The notes: generated from the sequence alone by a model not told the origin. A stretch of 64,000 nucleotides of DNA from Roseobacter litoralis Och 149 (GCF_000154785.2 NC_015730.1:2976001-3040000), one strand, 5' to 3'. Positions 54,157 to 63,494 are shown, counted from the first letter of the stretch. Numbers and translations: made by a program.

Positions 54157-54827
54157 CCGCGATAGCTTTGAGCGAGTTGCTGCGGCGGCGTGCCCGCAAA
54201 ATACCGTATCAGCGTCCATAAGTTGCGCGCGCCCCGGCGCAGCCACCCTTGTTTCTTATACCGCGCGGCACTGGTCGTTGCGATCACATCCAGACCGATC
54301 AGATGCCCCTTGAGCGCGCGGGCAATCGCGACATCCTCCATCAGCGGCTGATTGGGATAGCCACCGACACGCGCGTACAACGTTGCAGGCACGAGCAACC
54401 CCTGATCTCCGTAAGGCAGCCCCATACGGCTGCGCAAATTGGCCCAGGCCGCAACCATGCGCCCTGCCCCGCCACCATCCTCAAAGGCAAGCCTGAACCA
54501 CGCGGCGTCAGGACTGCGCAGATGTTTCGCCACCGGGCCGACCCAAGCCTCATTCAGGCGCGTGTCTGCATGGAGCACCAACAACCAATCCCCTTGCGCC
54601 GCCCGACATCCACGTGCCAGCTGCGCACCACGCGACGCCGACCCTTCAAGAACCTCAGCGCCCCATTCCTTGGCAATCTCGACCGTTGCATCTGTCGAGC
54701 CACCATCCGTCACGATCAACTCACGGATCAATCCCGCCTCCACCCCCGGCATCAGCGAGGCCAGACAGGCACCAAGACAGGTTTCTGCATTTAACGTCGG
54801 AATTATCACCGAAATCGGTGCACGCAT
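54153..54827 (-). CDS. Family-2 glycosyltransferase (TIGR04283 type)
   Basis: 224 residues. SVIIPTLNAE at the N terminus and LHADTRLNE (DXD-like) mark a GT-A fold. The overall pattern (GLPYGDQGLLVPATLYARVGGYP) matches the TIGR04283 group, sometimes named arsenosugar biosynthesis glycosyltransferase. The name comes from other genomes; no arsenic gene is here. It is convergent with the MsbA-like gene and divergent from ygfZ. Confidence 0.88.
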   Translation of the reverse strand: MRAPISVIIPTLNAETCLGACLASLMPGVEAGLIRELIVTDGGSTDATVEIAKEWGAEVLEGSASRGAQLARGCRAAQGDWLLVLHADTRLNEAWVGPVAKHLRSPDAAWFRLAFEDGGGAGRMVAAWANLRSRMGLPYGDQGLLVPATLYARVGGYPNQPLMEDVAIARALKGHLIGLDVIATTSAARYKKQGWLRRGARNLWTLIRYFAGTPPQQLAQSYRG

Positions 54828-54894
54828 TACGCTACCTCTTCAAACTTGCGGCTGCATGGTTATATGCCTGTCACACGTTAACAAAGAGGCCCCC

Positions 54895-55632
54895 ATGACC
54901 AAACGTCGCATCCTCAGACTGACCGGAACAGATGTTACCGAGTTTCTTCAGGGCCTGATTACAAACGATATCAAAGGCGTTGAAACGGGGCTGGTTTATG
55001 CGGCGATGTTGACGCCACAGGGGAAGTATCTGGCCGATTTCTTTATCTGCAAATCGGGCGACGCTATTCTGATCGATGTCGCCGAAAGCCATGGGGATAT
55101 GCTGGCGCAGCGGTTGAGCATGTATAAATTACGCGCTGATGTCTCCATCGAAACGACCGATCTGCATCTGCACCGTGGCATCGGCGATCCGCCCGCGGGG
55201 GCGTTGCCCGATCCGCGTCATCCGGCCCTTGGCTGGCGCTGCTATGCTGACACGCCGCAGACAGATGACACAACCGACTGGACCGCCCTGCGCGTGGCAC
55301 ATCAGATCCCGGAAACCGGAATTGAACTGACCCCAGACACCTTCATCCTAGAAGTCGGATTTGAACGCATCGCGGGCGTTGATTTTCGCAAGGGCTGTTA
55401 CGTCGGTCAGGAAGTCACCGCCCGCATGAAGCACAAGACCGAATTGCGCAAAGGCCTTGCACAGGTTTCGATCACGGGTCCCGCCGAGCCGGGCGCGGAA
55501 ATCACTGCGAACGGGAAAGCAGTCGGTGTGCTGCAAAGCCGCGCGGGGGATAAGGCACTGGCCTATCTGCGCTATGACCGTGCAACGGGGCCGATGCAGG
55601 CGGGTGCGGCGGAACTACACCGCATCGCCTGA
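54895..55632 (+). CDS. ygfZ: YgfZ, folate-binding iron-sulphur cluster assembly protein
   Basis: 245 residues from the ATG at 54895, with AAAGAGG upstream; the frame extends back to 54439 over the divergent gene. The signature KGCYVGQE (Lys166-Glu173) matches the GcvT-related YgfZ family, which uses tetrahydrofolate in the repair of iron-sulphur clusters. The N-terminal EFLQGLITNDI is typical. Gap to efp is 21 bases, convergent. Confidence 0.95.
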   Translation: MTKRRILRLTGTDVTEFLQGLITNDIKGVETGLVYAAMLTPQGKYLADFFICKSGDAILIDVAESHGDMLAQRLSMYKLRADVSIETTDLHLHRGIGDPPAGALPDPRHPALGWRCYADTPQTDDTTDWTALRVAHQIPETGIELTPDTFILEVGFERIAGVDFRKGCYVGQEVTARMKHKTELRKGLAQVSITGPAEPGAEITANGKAVGVLQSRAGDKALAYLRYDRATGPMQAGAAELHRIA

Positions 55633-55653
55633 CGGTACACTGTATCAAAACGC

Positions 55654-56217
55654 TCAGGCGCGTTCGGAGTATTCCATGGTCTCGGTGTTGACGACGATGT
55701 CCTCATCCTGCCCGACGAAGGGCGGCACCATGACCTTGACGCCATTGTCCAACAGGGCCGGCTTGAATGACTTCGCCGCTGTCTGGCCTTTTACCACTGC
55801 CTCGGTCTCAACGATCTTGCAGACTACCTTTTGGGGCAACGTCGCGTTGAGCGCTTCTTCATCGTAGAACTCAACGACGATGGTCATGCCGTCCTGCAGG
55901 AAAGGCCGCCGCTCGCCCAAAAGCTCCGCAGGCAATTGCACCTGCTCATATGTCTCTGTGTCCATCACGACCAACATGCCTGAATCCTCATAGAGAAACT
56001 GCTGATCTTTTTGTTCCAGCCGCACGCGTTCCACCTTGTCCGCAGACCGAAACCGCTCGTTCAATTTGGACCCGTTGCGCAGGTTGCGCATCTCGACCTG
56101 CGCAAAGGCCCCGCCTTTACCCGGTTTTACGTGATCGACCTTTACCGCAGCCCAAAGGCCATCGTTATGTTCAAGCACGTTTCCGGGCCGGATTTCGTTT
56201 CCGTTGATTTTGGGCAT
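55654..56217 (-). CDS. efp: Translation elongation factor P
   Basis: 187 residues, three beta domains. Lys34 in KPGKGGAF is the modified residue at the tip of the first domain. [14 protein letters not shown] follows. EF-P rescues ribosomes stalled at poly-proline. Which modification pathway (EpmA or other) applies is not shown here. Upstream 220 bases carry a palindrome and the promoters of efp and the divergent DUF6280-like gene. Confidence 0.97.
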   Translation of the reverse strand: MPKINGNEIRPGNVLEHNDGLWAAVKVDHVKPGKGGAFAQVEMRNLRNGSKLNERFRSADKVERVRLEQKDQQFLYEDSGMLVVMDTETYEQVQLPAELLGERRPFLQDGMTIVVEFYDEEALNATLPQKVVCKIVETEAVVKGQTAAKSFKPALLDNGVKVMVPPFVGQDEDIVVNTETMEYSERA

Positions 56218-56322
56218 GTGTCTAAACCGTTGTAAAAGGTTGATGAATAATTACCCGCTCCTATATATGGGAGGCTGGAGGGTGACAAGCCAACGATATG
56301 TCGTGGTCAACACCGGAAAGTC

Positions 56323-56351
56323 ATGCAAAATTTGCATAGAAGGTATGCAAA
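56323..56351. promoter_or_regulatory. ATGCAAA palindrome plus a third half-site
   Basis: ATGCAAAATTTGCAT (56323-56337) is a perfect 15-base palindrome. A third copy of ATGCAAA starts at 56345, 22 bases after the first, two helical turns. The set lies 87-115 bases upstream of the DUF6280-like gene. It looks like an operator for a dimeric regulator that is not in this window. Confidence 0.45.
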
Positions 56352-56437
56352 AACAGGGTATCCGAATCACCTAGGTTCCTGCATAAGGGACTTCACGCCG
56401 AAAAGACAAGAGCAAGAATAATGGAAAGGACGACGGG

Positions 56438-56758
56438 ATGAAAGATTTCGTTGACGGCACGGCCTTCAATAACGAGCAAGGTAATCGTGCGCGTAAACTT
56501 TTTGCAGCTGTGGTACTCGCTGCACTGGATGATGCAATTGCCGACGACAAGAAATATGGCAATGGCCCTGAACAAATCGCGCGGTGGGCGCGCTCGCGTG
56601 ACGGACGCGAAGTGCTCAGCTGTGCTGGGATCGACCCCAACGAACGGGTGGTCGAAGGCCTGATGGACTTTGTTGGCAAAGGTGTTCGGACATCTGTCGC
56701 GCTGTCCCGCGAAGAATCCGAACGGCGCAACGCTGCACAGCAGGCAGAAGCAGCCTAG
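56438..56758 (+). CDS. DUF6280-like protein, conserved in Rhodobacteraceae
   Basis: 106 residues with no membrane segment. NNEQGNRARKLFAAVVLAALDDAIADD and WARSRDGREVLSCAGI are helical segments separated by a turn, suggesting a small helix-rich DNA-binding or regulatory fold. The family call is from my memory of Rhodobacterales proteins. It is flanked by a divergent palindromic operator and a very strong terminator, so it is likely well expressed and controlled alone. Confidence 0.7.
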   Translation: MKDFVDGTAFNNEQGNRARKLFAAVVLAALDDAIADDKKYGNGPEQIARWARSRDGREVLSCAGIDPNERVVEGLMDFVGKGVRTSVALSREESERRNAAQQAEAA

Positions 56759-56777
56759 GCACCCCCCTGGCTTTGAC

Positions 56778-56810
56778 AAAAAACGCGCCTGATCCCGGGC
56801 GCGTTTTTTT
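56778..56810. terminator. Bidirectional intrinsic terminator
   Basis: AAAAAACGCGCC (56778-56789) and GGCGCGTTTTTT (56798-56809) give a 12-base perfect stem with a T run on both strands. It ends the DUF6280-like gene, and its far side contains the stop of the membrane gene at 56809. Confidence 0.92.
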
Positions 56811-57387
56811 ATGCGTCAATGAAGAAAAACAGCCATTGGCGCACGATCCAAAGCTCCGCCAATAGCAAAATCGCAACAAAAGCGCCCAAAACCACACCAA
56901 GGCGCTGTTGCCAGAGGATCACCGCAGCGGCACTTGCTGCGGCCCCTTCAATGGGGGCCAGCCACATTGCACCGTGATCACGATCCCAATAGCTGAACGG
57001 GCTTTCAAACACCCAACCGGACAAGGGCCAGAAATGCGGCCGCCCGTCATCATGATGAAGCGGAAAATCAAGACAGAGATGTAAGAACGCAGCACCCGTC
57101 AAGGCCACAGCCCAAGGCGCGCGCCTCCAAATGGCGCCGCCCAGCAAAAGCCCCCACAAGATGAACGAGTTATCGATTGCGAAAACGGTCTGCCATGCAT
57201 CGGAAAAATACAGCTCGTCAAAAACGATCTGTGGCGGAATACTCAGAAGAAACAGGGACACCCCCGCCATCAGGTACAGCGACAGATCCGGCAAGAGCGC
57301 ACCAGCGAATGCTGCCATGATCACGCCACGCGATCGTTGACGTCCCCAGACGGCTGCGCCGATCAACAGATGCGCGGGCGTATTCAC
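56809..57387 (-). CDS. Polytopic membrane protein, metal-dependent-hydrolase-like, unknown
   Basis: 192 residues from a GTG (VNTPAHLLIG) chosen because relatives start MNTPAHLL; the frame extends to 57426. About five hydrophobic segments and His/Asp-rich loops (HLCLDFPLHHDDGRPH) resemble YdjM/YfhO-type membrane metal-dependent hydrolases. Relatives are often labelled cobalamin biosynthesis CobQ, which the sequence does not support. Its stop lies inside the strong terminator. Confidence 0.65.
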   Translation of the reverse strand: MNTPAHLLIGAAVWGRQRSRGVIMAAFAGALLPDLSLYLMAGVSLFLLSIPPQIVFDELYFSDAWQTVFAIDNSFILWGLLLGGAIWRRAPWAVALTGAAFLHLCLDFPLHHDDGRPHFWPLSGWVFESPFSYWDRDHGAMWLAPIEGAAASAAAVILWQQRLGVVLGAFVAILLLAELWIVRQWLFFFIDA

Positions 57388-57457
57388 CAGCAGCCCGCGC
57401 TTTCGACGCGCGTGTAACGGCTGCACACGTAGACCTGCGCAGTGCGCCTAGCGCATC

Positions 57458-58204
57458 TCAGGGAAATGACTTTGCTGTCAACGCCCGGTGAATTTCACGC
57501 CGCACGAGTTTGCGAACGTTGCGGGTGATCCTGTCACCGAGCTCGCCTTGAAGTTCCGACTTCACGATATCGGCGACAATACTGCGCAGCGCTTTTTCGT
57601 CCATGACCTGACCTGATACCGCCGTCTGAACAGCATCCGTGACTGCATTGCGGGTGGCAGATCCGCGCACGAGTTGATCCAACGGACCGCTTGTGCCATC
57701 AGATTCATCTTCGGGCCATGTCATCGAAAGCGGCTGTGTCCCCGCATAGGGGTCGTTGCTGGTCCCATCCGGTTCCCATTGATCCACCGTTTTTGCAATG
57801 GCGGTTTCCAGCGCGGTAATTTTCGCTTTAAGATCCTTTACATCCGTCGGCTTGGATGGTGCGGGCTGCTTGATCGGCGATGTCAAAACCAGCACGTCTG
57901 CCTTTGGTGCGCCGGGTGTTGCAGGTCTCGCGTCGCCAGCTCGTGACGGGTTGAGGTCAGCAGACGGAGAAGAGCTTTGCTTGGCCAAAGGTGGCTCTTT
58001 ATCCGGTTCGCGTTGATCGTCGGCGGGTACAGCATCTTCTGGCGTCAAACGCAAAACGCCTGTGTTTCGGACACGCAGTTGCGGCGTCAATATCAAGCGT
58101 TCATCCATATGTGCGTAAGGTGTCTTGCGCGCTCTGCTGCCCATCAGGCGCAACGTTGCCCGCGCATCATCTCCAACCTCTGCATTCGTAACACGATCTG
58201 ACAT
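57458..58204 (-). CDS. PopZ-like polar organiser candidate (DUF2497-related)
   Basis: 248 residues. A short N-terminal segment (1-50, LILTPQLRV) leads to a long Pro/Asp/Glu/Ser-rich linker (about 55-120 and 140-175), a helix (121-141) and a C-terminal helical block (200-246, LRSIVADIVKSELQGELGDRITRNVRKLV). This matches the PopZ layout: disordered acidic-Pro linker and oligomerising C-terminal helices. Its place next to tolC and pcm is where popZ sits in other alphaproteobacteria. The N-terminal helix of Caulobacter PopZ is not clearly conserved, so the call is moderate. Confidence 0.5.
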   Translation of the reverse strand: MSDRVTNAEVGDDARATLRLMGSRARKTPYAHMDERLILTPQLRVRNTGVLRLTPEDAVPADDQREPDKEPPLAKQSSSPSADLNPSRAGDARPATPGAPKADVLVLTSPIKQPAPSKPTDVKDLKAKITALETAIAKTVDQWEPDGTSNDPYAGTQPLSMTWPEDESDGTSGPLDQLVRGSATRNAVTDAVQTAVSGQVMDEKALRSIVADIVKSELQGELGDRITRNVRKLVRREIHRALTAKSFP

Positions 58205-58275
58205 ATCTCACCACTCCACACACAAGTGCAGTTTACCGCGCGCAGCCGCGCGGCACAATGGTTTGATAAAAAGCC

Positions 58276-59715
58276 TTAATTTCGCTGCAGCGAACGCAGC
58301 ACCCTGTCCAACTGCCGACCCTGTTCTGAGGTTGTGGTCGGTGCGTCTTTGGCGAGGTTGTAATATGCGGTTGGGTCATACTGCTGAACACCAAGGTTCA
58401 GGTTCTGTGCGGTTAACCTTCCCGTCGCATCCAGAACACCATAGGCCGCGATGTACAAATTGGCCTCATCTGAAATGCGTGCTGTCTCTGCATCCAGCAG
58501 TTCCTGCTCAGCATCCAGCACATCAAGGGTTGTCCGCGCGCCCAGTGTTGCCTCTTCGCGCACACCACGGAAGGCGATTCTGGCAGCGCGAATACGTTCT
58601 TCACTTGCCGACAGGCTGGCACGACGCGCAGCCAGTGCGGCATAAGCATTCCCGACATCCTGTGAAACCGTTTTGCGCACCTCATAAAGGTTGCCCAATT
58701 CGGCGTCGCGCGCTGCGATGGCACGACGAATGGTGGAACTCAGCGCGCCCCCCCGATAGATCGGTTGGGACAGTTCGATGCCAATCGTTCCCGAGTTGCT
58801 GTAATCTCGCGATTCCAAATCATCCGTGATGCCCAAACTGCCCACTGCCGAAATCGTCGGTTTCAATGCAGATTCTGCGCGCTGGATGTTAATTTCCGAT
58901 GCCGCGACACGGTGCTGTGCTTCCTGCAGATCGGGATGCGTTCTGACCGCAAGCGCGCGCGCAGCTTCCACATCGCCTTCAAGGCGCGGCAGTTGTGGGG
59001 GCGGCGCGATCTGCCCTGGCTGGCGGCCAATCACATTCTGGTATTCTTCGATTGCTTGCTGCAAATCCCCCTGCGCCGTCGCCAGACCACTGCGCGCCTG
59101 CGCGAGGCTTGCCTCAGCCTGCGCGACATCCGTCCGTGTAACTTCTCCGACTTCAAAGCGGTCCTGTGCGGCGCGCAATTCCTCTGAAAGAAGGCGCAGG
59201 TTGTTCTGGCGCAATTGCACCGCATCGCGGTTCGCATAGACACTCAGATAGGCCACAACAGCCCGCAACAGTATCTGCTGTTCGACACTCACCAAGCGCT
59301 GACGCGTAGCCAGAACGGTTTCCTTTGCCGCCTCGACGTCCAAAGATGCCGCCCCGCCGTCATATAGCAAAAGGCTTGCAACAAGTCCCATGTCTGCCTG
59401 CGTACTGTCCAACCCGGAAACTATACCGCCCACATTGCCGGTAGAGCGCGACGTCCCAAAGTTACGCGTGACGTTTGCGGTGAAGTTCAGAATTGGCCTC
59501 AGCGCAGCGACAGCACCTGCTACGTCTTCATCAGCGGCGCGCAAAAGCGCTCTGTTTTGGTCAAGCAAACCACTGTTTTGATAGGCAGACGCCAAAGCAT
59601 CTGCGAGTGTTTCGGCCTGCGCTGCCGGTCCTGCGAGGGCGAAAACGACGCCGATAGAGAATGCCGCTTTGCGCACAATCCGTGCAGCGCCTCTGGTTTT
59701 TCTATTTACTGCCAT
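58276..59715 (-). CDS. tolC: TolC-family outer-membrane efflux channel
   Basis: 479 residues. A signal peptide (1-34, ending AAQA|E) is followed by the two repeated TolC modules: ETLADALASAY, RFEVGEVTRTDVAQAEASLAQAR and later REEATLGARTTLDVLDAEQELLDAE. The trimer forms an outer-membrane barrel and periplasmic tunnel for RND and type I systems. No inner-membrane partner is adjacent, so it may serve the RND pump at 21 kb or others. Neighbour of pcm (42 bases) and of the PopZ-like gene. Confidence 0.95.
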   Translation of the reverse strand: MAVNRKTRGAARIVRKAAFSIGVVFALAGPAAQAETLADALASAYQNSGLLDQNRALLRAADEDVAGAVAALRPILNFTANVTRNFGTSRSTGNVGGIVSGLDSTQADMGLVASLLLYDGGAASLDVEAAKETVLATRQRLVSVEQQILLRAVVAYLSVYANRDAVQLRQNNLRLLSEELRAAQDRFEVGEVTRTDVAQAEASLAQARSGLATAQGDLQQAIEEYQNVIGRQPGQIAPPPQLPRLEGDVEAARALAVRTHPDLQEAQHRVAASEINIQRAESALKPTISAVGSLGITDDLESRDYSNSGTIGIELSQPIYRGGALSSTIRRAIAARDAELGNLYEVRKTVSQDVGNAYAALAARRASLSASEERIRAARIAFRGVREEATLGARTTLDVLDAEQELLDAETARISDEANLYIAAYGVLDATGRLTAQNLNLGVQQYDPTAYYNLAKDAPTTTSEQGRQLDRVLRSLQRN

Positions 59716-59757
59716 TTATTATGCCTCTCCAAGACCCTGTTTACTTTCGCAAACCGT

Positions 59758-60411
59758 CTAAAACTGAAATTCCGCAGCCCTTGCAAAGCCCGGAAGTATC
59801 GGCGCACCTGCGTTAAAAGCCATCCGCCAGGTGATCTTGCCATTTTGCTTGTGACCAATGCGCACTTCACCAAGAGCACCCTTCATGAAAATGCACGCCG
59901 CGCGCCCACCCTCATTCAGTTGATCCGCCAATGCCTGAGGAAACTCCACGACGCCGCCCTGAACGATGACAACATCATACGGACCGTGCTGTGCCGCACC
60001 TTCCGCAAGCGGCGCAACATGCACAATGACATTATCAACGCCTGCCATGCTCAGCGCTTCCTGCGCCTCTGACGCCAGCGCTTCGTCTTCTTCGACCGCC
60101 ACGACCGCTTCGGCCATACGCGCGATGACGGCCGCCGAATAGCCCAACGCTGACCCGACATCCAACACGAGTTCGTCCACTGACACATCAAGCGCATCCA
60201 GCATCTTGGCCAGCGTTCTCGGCTCGAGGATGACACGTCCGGCACCGATTTGCAGGTTTTCCCCCATATATGCCGCCTCGCGCTGAGCGGCAGGAACGAA
60301 TTCCTCCCTCGGTATCGTCAGCATCGCGTCGATTATCGGGAACTTTGTCACATCAGAGGGGCGCACTTGCGTGTCCACCATCATCGTGCGTCGTGATAAA
60401 AAGTCGGCCAT
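59758..60411 (-). CDS. pcm: Protein-L-isoaspartate O-methyltransferase
   Basis: 217 residues. The SAM-binding motif appears as LVLDVGSALGYSAAV in place of the common EIGTGSGYQA, and REEFVP with GAGRVILEPRTLAKML precedes it. The enzyme starts repair of isoaspartyl damage in proteins. It is divergent from the zinc operon over a 502-base gap and precedes tolC on its strand. Confidence 0.93.
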   Translation of the reverse strand: MADFLSRRTMMVDTQVRPSDVTKFPIIDAMLTIPREEFVPAAQREAAYMGENLQIGAGRVILEPRTLAKMLDALDVSVDELVLDVGSALGYSAAVIARMAEAVVAVEEDEALASEAQEALSMAGVDNVIVHVAPLAEGAAQHGPYDVVIVQGGVVEFPQALADQLNEGGRAACIFMKGALGEVRIGHKQNGKITWRMAFNAGAPILPGFARAAEFQF

Positions 60412-60913
60412 TTGGCTAAACTCTTTCGTTTAGAAGTTTCTACGCAACATGTCGCACATCTCAGTTTCATCGGCAACGCTTGTGAACGGGATTTTATGAC
60501 GCTGTGACACTTGAGTCACCCGTCGCCAACTGCCTGTGCAAACAGTGTTGAATTGGAAATACCATCGAAACCGCTCCAACAGCGCTTGAGACGCAGGTCT
60601 TCGCGCTCAACGCCCCTCTTACCACGACGTCTGCGCCATAAAAATCGCCGGAGTTCGGATGTTCATTACTATACAGCACCGCGTAACTTTGTTATGGTAT
60701 AAAGTAACATAAACGGGAGCGATATATGTGCGACAGAAATCAGACAGACCGATAACCTGCGTAAGCAAAATGCACGTGATCTGGCGTCTCTGGGTGTTTC
60801 GCCCATTCGTGTAACGCTGGTCAGCCAACGGCCCATGGCCTCCCGTTGAAATACTGGCCGATGCAAAGCCAACACAGACTTTAAAAACCCAAAACAACCG
60901 ATAGGACATACCT
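60412..60913. other. 502-base interval between pcm and the zinc operon
   Basis: No gene above background. The right half holds a Zur-like palindrome (60690-60709), a GGGAGC ribosome-binding-like site and a nine-codon frame starting at 60726. A second frame (60703-60849) has no start codon. The left half carries the pcm promoter and nothing else I recognise. Confidence 0.6.
60690..60709. promoter_or_regulatory. Zur-like palindrome upstream of zrgA
   Basis: TGTTATGGTATAAAGTAACA is a palindrome with conserved ends and a TATA centre (TGTTAn3TATAn3TAACA), similar to alphaproteobacterial Zur sites. It lies about 205 bases before the zrgA start. Function inferred from its form and from the zinc genes it precedes. 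Confidence 0.5.
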
Positions 60914-61507
60914 ATGAAAATTCTGCCTTTGATCGCAATTTCCACGCTGGTTTCATCGCCCTTACTGGCCGAAGAGGTCCGTCAACTGGACGCGCATGAA
61001 CATGGTGTTGGCCATTTAGACATTGCCTTTGACGGTCAACAGGTTGCGATGGAATTGCATGCACCGGGCGCCGATATCGTTGGATTTGAGTATGAAGCCA
61101 AGACCGCAGAAGATCGCGCCAGCATTGACGCAGCCGTTGCAAAACTTGCGCAACCGTTGACCCTGTTTGTTCTGCCAGAGACAGCAGAATGCAGCGTTGT
61201 TCAGGCCAGCGCAGCACTTGAAAGCGAAGAAGAGCATCACGACCACGATGCCCATGAAGATCACGACGATCACGGGTCGGAACACGCACATGATCACGAC
61301 ACGCATGCCGCGAGCCATAGCGAGTTTCATGCCGAATACCTTTTGAACTGCGCTGATCCTGCCGCAGCCTCTGAAATTACATTTGCATATTTCGACATTT
61401 TCCCAAACGCATTGGAGCTCGAAATTCAAATGATCTCGGAAAGCGGGGCCACGGCCTTTGAAGTCTCTCGCGACAACCCTACACTGGATGTGCGCGGTAT
61501 GTTTTGA
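60914..61507 (+). CDS. zrgA: ZrgA-like (DUF2796) periplasmic zinc-binding protein
   Basis: 197 residues. A signal peptide (1-19, LLA|EE), the DUF2796 core with HEHGVGHLDIAFDG (28-41), and a His-rich stretch at 108-139 containing 12 His in 32 residues. Matches Vibrio ZrgA, the binding protein of the ZrgABCDE zinc importer. It probably catches zinc in the periplasm. First gene of a four-gene unit continuing to the window edge; AGGA precedes the ATG. The Zur-like box upstream supports zinc control. Confidence 0.85.
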   Translation: MKILPLIAISTLVSSPLLAEEVRQLDAHEHGVGHLDIAFDGQQVAMELHAPGADIVGFEYEAKTAEDRASIDAAVAKLAQPLTLFVLPETAECSVVQASAALESEEEHHDHDAHEDHDDHGSEHAHDHDTHAASHSEFHAEYLLNCADPAAASEITFAYFDIFPNALELEIQMISESGATAFEVSRDNPTLDVRGMF

Positions 61508-61520
61508 ACAAAGGAACCCG

Positions 61521-62222
61521 ATGGCCGATCCGACGCCGATCCTGAACCTGCAAAAAGCACGATACCATTGGCCGGGACGGGAAGCCTTCGGGTTAATTGT
61601 ACCGGAACTTCACCTCAACGCAGGCGAAACGACGCTCTTGTTGGGGGCAAGCGGGTCAGGGAAATCCACGCTGCTTTCCCTGATCTGCGGCACGGTCAGC
61701 GCGCAATCGGGCACCGTCAGCGTGGCGGGAACGGATATCTCCGCACTCTCCGAAGGCCAGCGGGACCGCTTCCGCGCCGAACATATTGGCCTGATCTTTC
61801 AGCAGTTTAACCTGCTGCCCTATGCAAGTGTTCGGGACAATATCCTGCTGCCTTTGCAATTTGCGCCGCGACGGCGTGCGCGCGTGAACGCACCGCATGA
61901 TGAGGCGAAAAGACTGTGCCTTGAGTTGGACCTGCCAAAAGAAGTCATGCTGAAACGCGCCGGGACCTTAAGCGTCGGACAGCAACAGCGGGTCGCGGCG
62001 GCGCGCGCCTTGATCGGTGCACCGCCGCTGATCCTCGCGGACGAGCCGACATCTGCATTGGACGCCGCCACACAGGCCACGTTTCTGCGCCTCTTATTTG
62101 CCCAGTCCAAAAGGAACGGCACCGCGATTCTGATGGTCAGCCATGATGCACGACTGGCCAAGCAATTTGATCATGTGATAGAAATGTCCGACATCGCCTC
62201 AACACTGGCGGAGCCTGTATGA
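61521..62222 (+). CDS. ABC transporter ATPase of the Zrg zinc importer (LolD-like)
   Basis: 233 residues from the ATG at 61521, with AAAGGAACCCG upstream. Walker A GASGSGKST, signature LSVGQQQRVAAARAL and Walker B LILADEPTSALD are present. The MacB/LolD type ATPase pairs with FtsX-type permeases. It overlaps the permease by four bases (GTATGA). In Vibrio the equivalent Zrg proteins drive zinc uptake. Confidence 0.9.
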   Translation: MADPTPILNLQKARYHWPGREAFGLIVPELHLNAGETTLLLGASGSGKSTLLSLICGTVSAQSGTVSVAGTDISALSEGQRDRFRAEHIGLIFQQFNLLPYASVRDNILLPLQFAPRRRARVNAPHDEAKRLCLELDLPKEVMLKRAGTLSVGQQQRVAAARALIGAPPLILADEPTSALDAATQATFLRLLFAQSKRNGTAILMVSHDARLAKQFDHVIEMSDIASTLAEPV

Positions 62223-63469
62223 TTTTACGTCTTGCTTTTGGCTCTATGGCGGCCCGCGCATTGACTGTCACAATGACGGTGATTGCCATCGCCTTGTCCG
62301 TGGCGCTGTTTTTGGGTGTCGAAAAGGTACGCACCGGTGCCAAGGCCAGTTTCGCAGATACGATTTCCGGCACCGATCTGATCGTGGGTGCACGCTCCGG
62401 GTCGGTGCAACTGTTGCTCTATTCCGTATTCCGCATTGGTAACGCCACCAACAATCTCACGTGGGAAAGCTACAACGACATCGCTGCACGCCCCGAAGTC
62501 GACTGGATCGTTCCGATCTCCTTGGGCGACAGCCATCGCCAGTTTCGCGTGATGGGCACCACCACTGAGTTCTTTGAGCGCTACAAATACCGTTCAGGCC
62601 GTTCCCTGATTTTTGGCGACGGAGCGATCATGTCAGATTTGTTTGATGCGGTTGTCGGTGCGGATGTGGCGGCAACACTAAACTACAACGTTGGCGATCC
62701 GATTGTCGTGGCACATGGTCTTGCCTCTTTCACCAACCACGATGACCAGCCTTTTCGCATCTCGGGTATTCTGGAAAAGACCGGAACACCCGTGGATCGC
62801 ACCGTAATCGTGAGCCTGCGTGCGATTGAAGCAATCCACGTTGACTGGGCCAGCGGGACCAAAATCCAAGGACAATCCACGCCCGTTGACGTTATTCGAC
62901 AGATGGACCTGCAGCCTCAGGCAGTGACAGCGGCGCTGGTCGGAGTGAAAAGCCGTCTGCAAGTGTTCAGCCTGCAACGATCGATCAACGAATACCCGCA
63001 AGAACCCCTGCTTGCCATTCTCCCCGGCGTCGCCCTGCAAGAGCTTTGGCAGATCGTCGGCATTGCCGAAACCGCCCTGGTTGCCGTTTCCGGCATGGTC
63101 ATCATCACCGCGTTGATTGGCATGATGGCGACGATTTTCTCCAGCCTCAACGAACGCCGCCGCGAGATGGCGATATTCCGCGCGATGGGGGCGCGCCCCC
63201 GGATCGTGCTGGGCATGCTGGTGCTCGAAGCGACCCTTATGGCAGCACTCGGGGCTGTCCTGGGCCTTTTGTTACTCTATGCGGGGCTTGTTGTGGCACA
63301 GCCGATGGTGGATCGCGCCTTTGGCCTCTGGCTGCCCATCGAAGCACCGACCCTGCGCGAGGTCTGGGTTTTGCTTGGCGTGGTCTGTGCTGGCGCAATT
63401 GTGAGCCTGATCCCCGCACTCAGGGCTTACAGAATGTCACTCGCAGATGGTATGATGGTCCGGATCTGA
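62219..63469 (+). CDS. FtsX-type permease of the Zrg zinc importer
   Basis: 416 residues. Transmembrane helix 1 (about 14-34), a large extracytoplasmic domain (35-275) and three C-terminal helices (about 278-302, 325-350 and 380-405) give the FtsX/MacB permease layout, with the coupling segment NERRREMAIFRAMGARP (309-325). It is unusual for a metal importer, since most FtsX-type proteins export or act mechanically. Co-translated with the ATPase. Confidence 0.9.
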   Translation: MILRLAFGSMAARALTVTMTVIAIALSVALFLGVEKVRTGAKASFADTISGTDLIVGARSGSVQLLLYSVFRIGNATNNLTWESYNDIAARPEVDWIVPISLGDSHRQFRVMGTTTEFFERYKYRSGRSLIFGDGAIMSDLFDAVVGADVAATLNYNVGDPIVVAHGLASFTNHDDQPFRISGILEKTGTPVDRTVIVSLRAIEAIHVDWASGTKIQGQSTPVDVIRQMDLQPQAVTAALVGVKSRLQVFSLQRSINEYPQEPLLAILPGVALQELWQIVGIAETALVAVSGMVIITALIGMMATIFSSLNERRREMAIFRAMGARPRIVLGMLVLEATLMAALGAVLGLLLLYAGLVVAQPMVDRAFGLWLPIEAPTLREVWVLLGVVCAGAIVSLIPALRAYRMSLADGMMVRI

Positions 63470-63494
63470 GGCCGACTGAAAAAAGGTATCGCAC

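Noticed and set aside
54153..54827. Arsenosugar biosynthesis role for the glycosyltransferase
   Set aside because: The label belongs to the family name only; no arsenic methyltransferase or related gene is nearby.
60703..60849. Short frame and nine-codon upstream frame between the Zur-like box and zrgA
   Set aside because: The longer frame has no start codon. A frameshifted remnant of a small gene was considered but I could not name a family.
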